12,406 nt of DNA, taken from positions 1 to 12,406 of the forward strand of contig MU657319.1 in NCBI GenBank assembly GCA_026770575.1, in the 5' to 3' direction. Origin of the DNA: Pelagophyceae sp. CCMP2097. Its lineage: Eukaryota > Sar > Pelagophyceae. Made by a program: the position numbers and the translations under genes. This document shows positions 1 through 7,383 of this stretch, in pieces (the stretch's first letter is position 1; each line of letters starts with the position of its first letter). The notes under the pieces are model-generated. The model did no database searches. It was not told where the DNA came from and saw only the letters and a program-made list of their open reading frames with translations.

Positions 1-70
1 CCGGCTCCAGCCGGCTGCGACCGGCTCCAGCCGGCTGCGGCCGACCGGCTGTGGCCGGCTGCGGCCGGAG
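1..70. repeat. GC-rich tandem repeat (CCGGCTSC-type)
   Basis: Copies of a roughly 10-bp unit, CCGGCTGCGG / CCGGCTCCAG / CCGGCTGTGG, follow one another from the first base to just before the ATG at 71. The array is open in the reading frame of the protease fragment downstream, so it may be coding low-complexity sequence or a promoter-side minisatellite. It is cut by the window edge. Confidence 0.75.
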
Positions 71-232
71 ATGTTCAGGAAGGTCGTGCATACGAAGGGC
101 CGCGTCGGACTGATCAACTCGGGCGGGGCGTGCTACATGAACGCGATGGTGCAGGCGCTCGTGCATTTGCCGCTACTGGCCATGTACTTTACGTCGGGCG
201 AGTTCTTGTACAACATCAACCTCAAGGCCGCG
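71..232 (+). CDS. ubiquitin-specific protease (USP/UCH family C19), Cys-box fragment
   Basis: The translation carries the N-terminal Cys box of USP deubiquitinases: GLINSGGACYMNAMVQALVH, followed by LPLLAMYFTSGEFLYNIN, matching the family pattern GLxNxGNTCYMNxxxQxLxxxPxLxxYF. Catalytic Cys is residue 21 counted from the ATG at 71, and the oxyanion-hole Asn is residue 16; the usual GNT before the Cys is GGA here. USPs remove ubiquitin from proteins through a Cys-His-Asp/Asn papain-like site. Only about 50 residues of the usual 300 or more are present, and no His box follows in the window. Similarity ends near 230, where a 34-bp motif repeated at 1316 begins; a GTGTCG at 232 could be a splice donor. 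The frame is open upstream to base 2, so the true start may lie outside. It is either a first exon or a broken gene copy. Confidence 0.72.
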
Positions 233-262
233 TGTCGTGGAAGAGCATGGCGTGGACGAGCA
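229..262 (+). repeat. 34-bp dispersed direct repeat, copy 1
   Basis: Starts CGCGTGTCGTGG and ends CGTGGACGAGCA. It matches 1316-1349 at 31 of 34 positions in the same orientation. It starts where the protease similarity stops. About 1.05 kb lies between the copies. Confidence 0.6.
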
Positions 263-472
263 ACGATAATGAGTCCACCAGAGCTGAAGTAGATTTTCGT
301 TTGAAAAGGGGACGTAGCGCATACCTGTCGGAAGGAGGAAGTTTGACGATGGCGCGGTCCTAAGACACAAAGGATTTTACGCCACTCTCGAGGCTCATTG
401 TCATTGCGCGTCGGCCTAGACTCCCGAAGAACACCGAAAATGCATTCAAATAATTATGGGGGATATTCAAAT
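263..472. other. intergenic, no feature recognised
   Basis: A mixed-composition stretch with only short frames. I see no motif, splice pair or repeat that supports a gene. Confidence 0.5.
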
Positions 473-757
473 CCCTAAAGAGCGACCGCGGACCGTCACG
501 GCGGCGGCCTCAAACCCGCCGGACGAACTCTGGGGACCAAGCAGCGACCGCTGACCGTCGAGCCGGCGTTCGTTCGTTGGTTCCATCTTGATGGACCCAG
601 CGGCGACCCCCGCCCGTCACGTCGGTGGCCCATGCCCGTTGTGTCCATCCTGTTGGACCCACCGGCAGTCGCCGACCGGCGTGTCGGCGGCCCACACCTG
701 CCGGACAATTCGAAAGACCCAGCGGCAACCGCCGACCATCGCGTCGGCGGCCCCGTG
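473..757. repeat. degenerate minisatellite, unit about 59-62 bp, roughly 4.7 copies
   Basis: Recurring GACC(C/A)A followed by GCGGCGACC-like and GTCGGCGGC-like blocks places unit starts near 473, 535, 594, 656 and 716, giving spacings of about 62, 59, 62 and 60. The units are visibly diverged. The spacing is not a strict multiple of three and no frame is conserved across units, so coding is unlikely. Confidence 0.7.
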
Positions 758-874
758 TCGAGGCGCGCGAAGTGTGAGTATGGTGTTCAAAGCGGGAATT
801 GCCCCCCCCCCGCGCCCTTAGAAGTGTACCCGCGGCTGCGGATCAGGGCCAAGATGTCGCAGTTGACGAATTGC
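758..874. other. spacer with poly-C run
   Basis: A run of about ten C residues lies near 801-812. Nothing else is recognisable between the minisatellite and the next inverted-repeat element. Confidence 0.4.
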
Positions 875-1210
875 ATCTGTGGCTGGGGCAAGTAGAAATG
901 CAACATTGCTACTAACAAATCAACTCCGAGTTAGCTGGCCTACGGTGCAAGTCTTGACGAGCCCGATCGAATCGTCACAACGCCGCTGTAAAAATCGTCG
1001 TACTCGTCGCGGGAGGACCCGGAGCAAGTAGGAATTGAACAAAAAGGTACGTTTCCCCGTTTTCGCCAAAACGAGTTTTTGGCTGTGCGTGTGCGCACGC
1101 TCGCGCGGGTCGCGCCCAGATCACCAAAACCGCTCCAACACTAAATCGCGTTTTCCTCGATAACTCCCCTCGCCAATAAGGTTGCTTTTCTACTTGCCCC
1201 AGCCACAGAT
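875..1210. mobile_element. 336-bp miniature inverted-repeat element (MITE-like)
   Basis: Bases 875-904 (start ATCTGTGGCTGGGGCAAG) and 1181-1210 are reverse complements at 29 of 30 positions. No transposase is encoded between them. A related subterminal copy of the motif GCAAGTAG-AAT--AAC recurs at 1023-1039 (14 of 17 against 888-904). No clear target-site duplication is seen beyond the AT that belongs to both ends. The size, terminal inverted repeats and absence of coding fit a non-autonomous DNA transposon; the superfamily is undetermined. Confidence 0.68.
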
Positions 1211-1602
1211 CTTTGAGTACAGGCAACGAACGTGCGCACGTGGCACTCGAAAGTGTGAAGTTGGAAACGTCTCCCAGAAGATGATAGCGTGCTGCCGGGA
1301 GGGTGGCTTAAGCGACGCGTGTCGTGGACGAGCAGGACGTGGACGAGCACAGTCAGACAAGGAGCCACAGAGATCAAATCGACGGGATGGGGTAAGAAAA
1401 CCACTTGATCGAAGAGGGGGGGCTTCGACTATCACGGTGGGCACGACCCGTCGGAGCTACTCTTTGCCACTGCCCACTCTCTCCAGTACACGCGCCAGCA
1501 ACAACGCACCATCCGGATATCCCGTGCCGACTTTCCAGTACCCACCAGTCCCGAATCCCGGCGACCCCTAAACCTCTCTTAGAAAAGTTATTGAGACGCG
1601 GA
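1211..1602. other. intergenic, no gene supported
   Basis: Holds the second copy of the 34-bp repeat (1316-1349) and otherwise nothing I can support. Open frames here are not backed by motifs or splice sites. Confidence 0.45.
1316..1349 (+). repeat. 34-bp dispersed direct repeat, copy 2
   Basis: Matches 229-262 at 31 of 34 positions. It contains an internal doublet of the motif GTGGACGAGCA. Confidence 0.6.
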
Positions 1603-1769
1603 CAGATAGGTGGTTCCTTGGGGTCGTTTCGGTGGTCGTATTTTAGTTGCCTTTGGAAAGGGCAGTTCGGTGGTCGCGTTTTATTTTTATACAATTGTAA
1701 TACATCGGGGCACTTCGGTGGTTCTCGTTTTTGTGCAAGTATGATCGGTGGTTCTCGTTATTACTCGGA

Positions 1770-2119
1770 TGTGTTCGAGGTCATTTCGACGTCGCGGCGC
1801 GCTGCTTCAGGCGCGGCACGTACCGAGCGAGAAGAACCAGGGGCCACCGTGCGCTGCCCCCCCATTGGCGCTCACCTCGCCAAAGAACACCATGGCCATC
1901 GAGCGCCTTCGTGCGACCTACGCGCCGCATCACTCTTGGATACGCACAAGCACCAACGGGACACTTTTGATTCACCCGGGCTAAGGGAGGGCGGTGCGCA
2001 CTGCTCTGGAACGCTGGCGGTCGTATAGCACGCTGGCTCCACAGGCGAGGGGTCGACCGCGAACTTTTTCGAATTTGGGCGAGGCACGAAAACACTTTAA
2101 GGCGAAGCTGAACCATCTG
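1770..2119. other. interior of the outer element, no gene supported
   Basis: GC-rich stretch between the left subterminal array and the nested insertion. Frames on both strands are open for 70-130 codons, but none shows a motif or splice context. Confidence 0.4.
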
Positions 2120-2122
2120 ATT

Positions 2123-2845
2123 AGAGAGCTTCAGCTCAAAGTGATACCCTATCGAATTCACATCCTATCGTATCCATCGGACAAGATCAAACTCATATCC
2201 TATCGAACTGATCTGCATATTTTGGAGACGACGACGTTGTCTTATGGAGGGGTCAAGGATATCGGTCAGTTCTCGTCGGAATGAAGCGCTGAATGGCCCT
2301 ATCGACGCGCCTTGGTCCCGCAGGGCCGGCCTGCATGTTTGTTTTGCGTTGTGGCTGCCCCTTGGGCGGGAGCGACGTGGCATCGGAAGGCGCGTGAGGA
2401 GCATGCGTTCGGGCCCTTGCGGGACCCGCCACGCGCCGGCAACCGGCGGGAACTGCGCGCAGGCGTCCGCAACCAATCCGGCAGCGCCCGGAACCGGTCA
2501 TGACAGCGCATCGCGGGTGGGTACGAACTCGAACATAAGTACCCAAAACGCCGATTCCGCTAGAGTCGACGCACCATGCGGAAAATCGACGGGCGTCTGC
2601 GCATGGGCTTGTTGAATGCGCACCATCGATCCCGGGACGGGAGTCGGCTGGGGTGCCTCGGGGTTGCCCTCGGGCCAAAGTAGTACCTAGGTACTACTTT
2701 GATTTGGCTCGCGAGTTTGAGAGTTGTACGAGGTCCGTTGAACGGAGAGATCACTGTAAGCTCTATATATCAACGGGAATTTAACGGGGTTTTATTTGAT
2801 AGGGTATCACTTTCGATAGGGTATCACTTTGAGCTGAAGCTCTCT
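2123..2845. mobile_element. 723-bp element with 34-bp perfect terminal inverted repeats, nested in the outer element
   Basis: Bases 2123-2156 (start AGAGAGCTTCAGCTCAAAGT) are the perfect reverse complement of 2812-2845. The trinucleotide ATT flanks both sides (2120-2122 and 2846-2848), consistent with a 3-bp target duplication as made by PIF/Harbinger and CACTA elements, although neither family's usual terminal bases are present. Just inside the right end the motif GATAGGGTATCACTTT is tandemly doubled (2798-2813 and 2815-2830), and CCTATCG recurs inside the left end. The ends are A+T-rich while about 2285-2675 is GC-rich. No transposase is seen. It is probably a non-autonomous passenger-type element. 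Confidence 0.8.
2677..2700. repeat. 24-bp perfect palindrome
   Basis: AAAGTAGTACCT followed directly by its reverse complement AGGTACTACTTT, with no spacer. It sits at the junction between the GC-rich interior and the A+T-rich right arm of the nested element. It may be a protein-binding site, a cruciform or an insertion scar. Confidence 0.85.
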
Positions 2846-2931
2846 ATTGACCCTGCAAACGAAGATGACCATCTTATTGACTCTGCAAACCGCGGCATTT
2901 TTTGGGAACTGTTGATATGACCCTGCCAAAG
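2846..2931 (+). repeat. triplicated ATTGACCCTGCAAAC-type direct repeat
   Basis: ATTGACCCTGCAAAC at 2846-2860, ATTGACTCTGCAAAC at 2876-2890, and a diverged ATATGACCCTGCCAAAG at 2915-2931. The first two are 30 bp apart. They lie in the right arm of the outer element directly beside the nested insertion. Confidence 0.65.
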
Positions 2932-3146
2932 TAGAACTTTAAGAAGAACCACCGATATGAACGGCGATGCTTCGCCGGAATGTGCACAACCACCTATGTG
3001 AAGGCAGAACCACCGATCTGCCCACAAAAAAAGTTTAAAACAATGGGAACCATCGATCTGCCTCGTAGTGTCAGGTAAATATTGAGGACCACCTATCTGA
3101 CCCAAGGAACCACCTATCTGGGGATATCTCAAAGTTATTTGAACTA

Positions 3147-3160
3147 CTAGGAATTCCTAG
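3147..3160. repeat. 14-bp perfect palindrome
   Basis: CTAGGAATTCCTAG lies 26 bp outside the right end of the outer element and about 150 bp upstream of the large + strand gene. It may be a dyad binding site in that promoter region; the function is not known. Confidence 0.5.
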
Positions 3161-3306
3161 CTTTGTTCAAACCTCCGAGTCTTCGAACAATTCAGGAGCG
3201 CGAAACGTAGCCCCGCTCGGAACGAAGGAATTATTGACACCATGCTCGGCGCAACGGCGGCAACGCGCCGCAGCTGAGCGTGGCGCGTGGCCCCGCTCCG
3301 CCGGCG

Positions 3307-6136
3307 ATGGACGTCGCCGCGGCCGCGGCGCCGTCGCCGGAAATGGACGCCGCTGCGGTCGCGGCGCCACCGCCTGCGATGGACGTCGTCGCGGTCGCGG
3401 CGGCACCGCCGGCGCTGGACGCCACCGCAGCCGCGGCGCCGGCGCCGGCGCTGGGCTGGGCGGCGCGGCTCTCGCAGCGGCACGAGGCGCTCTCGCAGAA
3501 GCACCTGCTCAAGCAAGAGTCGTTGTCGCAACGGCACGTGCTCGTGGCGTCGCAGCGGCACACCCTCACCACCGCTGCCGCCGCCGCCGCAAAGGCGAAG
3601 CGCGGCGCGTTTGGCAAGTTGCTGCAAGGTTCGCCGCTCGCCGCGCTGCTGAGGCCCGACGAGGTGCGCGGCCGCGGCCGCAAGCCGCCGACGTCGCGCG
3701 GCGCCCTCGACGCTCCTGCCGACGGCGACGCGTGGTGCGTAGGTGGACCGCGCGCTGGCGGCGATGACCGAGGTGCGGCGGCGTCGCGGCGACGTCGTCT
3801 GCGAGGCCGGCGCCGCCCCGGAGGGTGTCTGGATCCTCGTCGGCGGCGAGTGCCACGTCGTCTCCCGCTGCGCCGCCGCGCCGGTCGAAGACGGCGCGCC
3901 CGCCTTCCAAGCGCGGTGGCGCCGCGGTCCGCGCGCGGGCGTCTCCGCGGCCGTGCGGCCGTGCGCGGCGATCAACCTGGCCGCGGTGCTCGCCAGGCGC
4001 CCGAGCCGCGAGACAGTGCGCGTCTCGTCCACGGCTGCCGACTTTTTGGTCCTTCCGGCGGCGACGCTACTCGGGTTGATCGAGCTCCGCGACGAGGACG
4101 CCGCCGATGCCGGCGACGACGTCGCAGGTGTCGCTGCCGTCGTCGCCGAGGACGAGCGCCGCGCGGCGCGGCACCGCGCGGCGGCGGCAGGTGCCGTCCA
4201 GGCGTGCGCACGGCTGGCCGCGCGCGCCGTCAACGACAAGGAGGCGCAGCTGGGCGGGGGCTCGACGTCCGCGCAGGCGCACCGGAGCGCGACGCTCGCG
4301 GCTGCGGCGCAGGCGCACGAGGCCGCGCGGTACGCGCGCCAGGCCGCGCCCGAGGCGCTGGCCGACTGGCTGTCCGGCGCGGCGCGTCCCGCGGCGGCGG
4401 CAGTCTCCGACTGGCGCGGCCTGCCACTGCTCTGCGACGGCAGGTGGGGCCGCGTCGTCGGCCCCGCGCCGTCGCCGGCGGCGTCGCAGTGGTTCGAGGT
4501 GGCCTTTGACGAGGCGCCACCGTCGTCGGCGGCGGTGTTCGTCCCGCAGACGCCCTGCCCACAGCACCTCGATGGCAAGGCGGCGCGGCCGATGTCGCCG
4601 CGCGGCCTTGACGTCTGGGCGCTGCGCAACTCGCTCGGCGACGACGGCCCGCTGCACCACCTGCTTCGGGCGTCGCTCGGCGCCAGCAGCCCACACAACA
4701 GCCCGCGCGCCTCTCCCTCGCCCGCGCCGAGCCGCGCGGCGACCGCCGAGGCCGTCGCGGGCTGGGCGCGCGCCGCGGCGCGAAGCGACGACGCGCGGCG
4801 CAGCGACGACGCGCCGGATTCTGGCGCCGGCCGCGTCGCTGAACACGGCGCTGAACACGGCGGCCGCCACGGCGCCGCGGGTTTCTTCGCGTTTGCAGTC
4901 GCCTCCGACGGCGGCGCGCGGCCGCGGCCGAGCACGGCGCCGGCGGCGCGGCGCTACTACGCCGAGCCGGCCGCGGCCGCGCGGCCGGCGACTGCGCTGC
5001 GCTGGGGCGCGCGCGGGAGGCCCGAAACGCGGCCGAACACGCCCCACGCGGCCTTTCACGGCCCGGCTACATCCGCGCGCGGCCGCGCCACCCCCAGCGA
5101 CGACGGTGCGGCGGACCGCTGTGCCGCCGCCACACCGACGCCGCCCTGTGGCGGCCGCAGCCGCTCCGTGCGCGCGCAGAGCCTCCCCTCGAGCGGCGGC
5201 CGCGCCCAGAGCTTCCGGGCGGGCAGCGGCCGCTCGCTGCTGGCGACGCCGTCCGTGTCGCCAGCGGCGCAGCAGCCTGCCAAAGGAGCGACGCCGCCCG
5301 CGATGCCGCCCGCATGGACCGCGCCCATGGGCATTCGGAGCATGCGGATCGTCGCCAAGCCCGCCGCCGCCGCAGCGGTTGCGGCGGCGGCGGCCGCCGC
5401 TTCCGCGGACCCGCACGCCGCAGCAAGCCCGGTGGCTGTGGTCGCCTCACGGCCGACGACTGCGAGCGCTATACGGCCGACGGGCGCTATTCGGCCGACG
5501 AGCGTTATTCGGCCGACGAGCGCACGGCTGTCTAGCGCTGTACGGCCGACGAGCGCTATACGGCCGACGAGTGCGCAGCGGCCGACGACGGCGCCGTGGC
5601 TCGCGACGGCGAAGTTCTTGGTCCTGGGCCCCGCTGCGACCGCCGGCGCCGCGCGCGACGCGTGGCGGCCGCGGTCCGTGTCGCGAAGCCTCGCGCAGCC
5701 GCCGAGGCCCGCGTCGGGGCGGCCGCCGAGCACCGTGTCGCCGGCGGGGTCGGTGGCCCCTGGCGCGGCGGCCGCGGCCGCGGCAGCCGCGGCGGGGCGC
5801 GCCGCGAGCGGGTTGCGCGTCTACATCTCGGGGGCGTCGGCACGCCCCGACGGCCCGCGTCACGCCGGCTCCGCGCCGCCGACGCGCGACCCCGCGGAGC
5901 GGCCTCGGGCGGAGCGGCGAGCGTCGCTGCGCCGGCCAGAGTCTAGCCACCTCGCGACGCCGTCGACGTCGACCGCGTCCAAGCCCGTGAGTCCCGGGGG
6001 CGCCTCGGGCGCGGCTCCAGAGCCGACGCGCCGCTTCGCAGGCGCGCGCCGTCACGATCCTGCCCTTTGGCGACCGAAGACCCGACGACGCGCTCTGACG
6101 GCGGCGCACCGGCGCATCGACCCTTCGAGCGCATGA
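3307..6136 (+). CDS. two-exon gene: degenerate cyclic-nucleotide-binding-fold protein with long disordered RPTSA-repeat tail
   Basis: I read exon 1 as 3307-3663, a 79-nt intron at 3664-3742 (GTGCGC...CGTAG, phase 0) and exon 2 as 3743-6136 (TGA), about 916 residues. The first 45 residues are tandem Ala/Pro repeats with an M/L-D motif. The join gives LLRPDE-VDRALAAM leading into RGDVVCEAGAAPEGVWILVGGE, the first strands of a CAP/cNMP-binding beta-roll (about residues 110-160). The phosphate-binding cassette region (about 190-215, INLAAVLARRPSRETVRV) keeps an Arg but lacks the canonical FGE glutamate, so nucleotide binding is doubtful. An SH3-like patch GRWGRVVGP...WFEVAFDE lies near 350-375. 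The remainder is Ala/Arg/Pro-rich and disordered, with RPSTA/RPTSA motifs. The start is uncertain: the frame is open from 3238, and a short frame starting at 3242 could be an upstream ORF. Specific function unknown. Confidence 0.75.
3664..3742 (+). other. intron in the cyclic-nucleotide-fold gene
   Basis: GAG|GTGCGC donor and GCGTAG|GTG acceptor, 79 nt. The length is one more than a multiple of three, exactly the shift needed to connect the two frames. The joined protein places the helix before the first beta-roll strand correctly. Confidence 0.7.
5451..5590 (+). repeat. 18-bp coding tandem repeat (AIRPTS hexapeptides)
   Basis: About seven units built on CGGCCGACG plus AGCGCTAT/AGCGTTAT encode the series SAIRPT-GAIRPT-SVIRPT-SARLSS-AVRPTS-AIRPTS-AQRPTT. 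The period is 18 bp with frame kept, so it is a protein repeat rather than a random minisatellite. It lies at about residues 688-735 of the host protein. Variation among units is mostly single bases. Confidence 0.8.
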
Positions 6137-6312
6137 TGCGGCACGCTCCGCGCACGACCTTTGACCGCCGCGCGGCCCGCCGCCGGGCCCGCGGCCGCTG
6201 GAACGAGCCCGAAAAGGGCCCTGTAACATCGCTAGCTTTTGTGACGCGAGCGACAAAAAGTCCACCAACTGTGCAGCGAGCCATGTGCAGCTTGACGCGC
6301 GCGTCGTCCCAC
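6137..6312. other. junction of convergent genes
   Basis: Short region between the TGA of the + gene and the last well-supported codon of the - gene. One - frame reads on through it if a 44-nt intron (6269-6312) is removed, and a + frame (about 6067-6260, WNEPEKGP...) is also open, so the two 3' ends may overlap. Confidence 0.35.
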
Positions 6313-6731
6313 GCGGCGCATTTTCTTCGTCCAACTCGGCGCGGTCGCGGTCGACGGCCGCGCGCTTCGCCTCGAGCTTGGCTTCGCCGCGCGCGAGCTT
6401 CTCGTCCACTTGGCGCATCATGGCCGCGCGGTCGTCTTGGAGCGCTTGCCGATCGTTTGCGAGCAGGGCCTGCGATGGATTCATGTCAAGAAAGCACACG
6501 GTCATGCTGGGGCTCTCAGAGGTGATGCGCACGTCGGGTTGTACGTTGGGAAAGCCTGTTAGGAGCCGCCCCGTCTTCAGGCTTCGCTGATGAAAGACGC
6601 CGGTTGCGGACCATCTCGGCATCAAAGACCCGCTCGAGGGCGCCGAGCGCAGAAGCGTGCGCCGCGTGGGTGCGCTGGATGGTCGCGAGGGCGCCGACCG
6701 CTGCGGTGAACGTGGTCGCGGGGGCCGCCAT
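6313..6731 (-). CDS. small coiled-coil protein gene, two or more exons, C-terminus unresolved
   Basis: The start is the ATG at 6731 (MAAPATTFTAAVGALATIQR). The frame breaks at 6598, and a 43-nt intron 6556-6598 (GTCTTT...CTCCTAACAG) restores it, giving MVRNRR-FPNVQPDVRITS. Residues about 75-125 form a charged, heptad-like coiled coil (NDRQALQDDRAAMMRQVDEK and LEAKRAAVDRDRAELDEENAP). At 6312 there is a possible second donor (GTGGGA) with a CACAG acceptor at 6269; without it the frame runs on antisense into the large + gene, which I judge to be artefact. About 125 residues are supported. It is convergent with the large gene. No family recognised; a structural or scaffold role would be guesswork. 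Confidence 0.5.
6556..6598 (-). other. 43-nt intron
   Basis: GT...AG on the minus strand with CTAAC directly before the AG, a branch-point-like motif unusually close to the 3' splice site. Its length corrects the frame between the two coherent protein segments. The donor GTCTTT is not a strong consensus. Confidence 0.45.
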
Positions 6732-6736
6732 CGTCT

Positions 6737-7226
6737 CCGAGGGCCTTCAAGCGCCGCTGCGATATCACGATGCCTACAAGGGGGAAGAATATTCACGTAT
6801 CGACACGATGCGATACCAATGATGCCTACAAGGGGGGGTCAACATGAAAATGCCGCTCTGTTTCTCACCTCCACAGGACGCTTGGTGAAACTTGGAGTGG
6901 CTTGACATGCCCGGGCTGATCCCAAGGTGCCGGGCTGGAGGCGGAACTCCCCCTTTTTTCGCGTACCCTACACGCAATCTCGATTTCAGCGTCGCCAAAA
7001 GCTAGTTTGAGGTGGTTTTCCGTTGTCTTCGTCTGAGTTCCGCCTCCCTGCCGCTTCGCTGGGGCCGGCTGTGGGCCTTGGCCCCACCAGAGCCCGACCT
7101 AGTGACCTGTAGAGGTGATAAATAAGGCCCAAAATTTAGGCTGTGGGCTCCATTTTGTAAGTTATGGGCTCCATTTCACTTAAAACGCCCATGCAAATCC
7201 GCAATTCCGTGAAAATGGTGTCAAGT
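6737..7226. other. intergenic region with short repeats
   Basis: No gene seen. GATGCCTACAAGGGGG occurs twice (6769-6784 and 6821-6836). A 13-bp inverted repeat GGAGGCGGAACTC pairs 6937-6949 with 7035-7047. The phrase GGGCTCCATTT is repeated near 7145 and 7165. The start of this region is the likely promoter side of the coiled-coil gene. Confidence 0.5.
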
Positions 7227-7230
7227 TATT

Positions 7231-7295
7231 AAGGACCCGAAGGGTCCTTGCTGTTTAATCAACGTCAGTTTACGGCAAGGGCCCTTCGGGTCCTT
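7231..7295. repeat. hairpin built from two smaller hairpins
   Basis: 7231-7251 (AAGGACCCGAAGGGTCCTTG plus C) pairs with 7275-7295 over 21 bp with one mismatch that would be a G-U pair in RNA. Each arm is also a self-complementary 8-bp stem with a 3-nt loop (GAA or TTC). The loop between the arms is 23 nt. No T-run follows that would suggest a terminator. Confidence 0.8.
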
Positions 7296-7322
7296 TGATT
7301 GAAGGATTATCAGGGGCAATTT

Positions 7323-7383
7323 TGTCTGTCCGTCTGTCCTTCTGTCTGTCCTTCTGTCCTTCTGTCCGTCCTTCTGTCTGTCC
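7323..7383. repeat. CTGTCYTT/CTGTCCGT microsatellite
   Basis: A pure pyrimidine-biased array of CTGTC(C/T)TT and CTGTCCGT 4- and 8-mers with small phase slips, about 60 bp, strongly strand-asymmetric (no A). Confidence 0.9.

Larger units (their letters stand above)
1603..3120. mobile_element. non-autonomous DNA transposon with subterminal repeat arrays (outer element)
   Basis: Bases 1603-1622 (CAGATAGGTGGTTCCTTGGG) are the exact reverse complement of 3101-3120. Inside each end lies an array of the core GGTGGT: on the + strand at 1608, 1631, 1669, 1717 and 1747, and as ACCACC (minus-strand GGTGGT) at 2948, 2989, 3009, 3088 and 3109, with an ACCATC variant at 3049. Both arrays point inward, as subterminal transposase-binding arrays do in several cut-and-paste families. 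The CAG...CTG termini would be acceptable for hAT elements, but I find no 8-bp duplication in the flanks (GACGCGGA against GGGATATC). No transposase frame is recognisable. A second element (2123-2845) sits inside, leaving about 0.8 kb of the outer element's own DNA. Confidence 0.62.

Noticed and set aside
1405..2028. 207-codon + frame
   Set aside because: Runs across the left boundary and subterminal array of the outer element; no motif.
3157..4935. 592-codon open frame on the minus strand
   Set aside because: Antisense shadow of the GC-rich cyclic-nucleotide-fold gene; low-complexity Ala/Arg/Ser translation, no motif, and it crosses that gene's intron without support.
4107..5990. 627-codon + frame, and 4067-5416 minus frame of 449 codons
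   Set aside because: Arg/Pro-dominated translations produced by out-of-frame reading of the same GC-rich gene.
5447..6312. Continuation of the coiled-coil gene frame far into the + gene
   Set aside because: After 6312 the translation becomes Arg/Gly/Pro-rich antisense of the + gene; a splice site or end is more likely.
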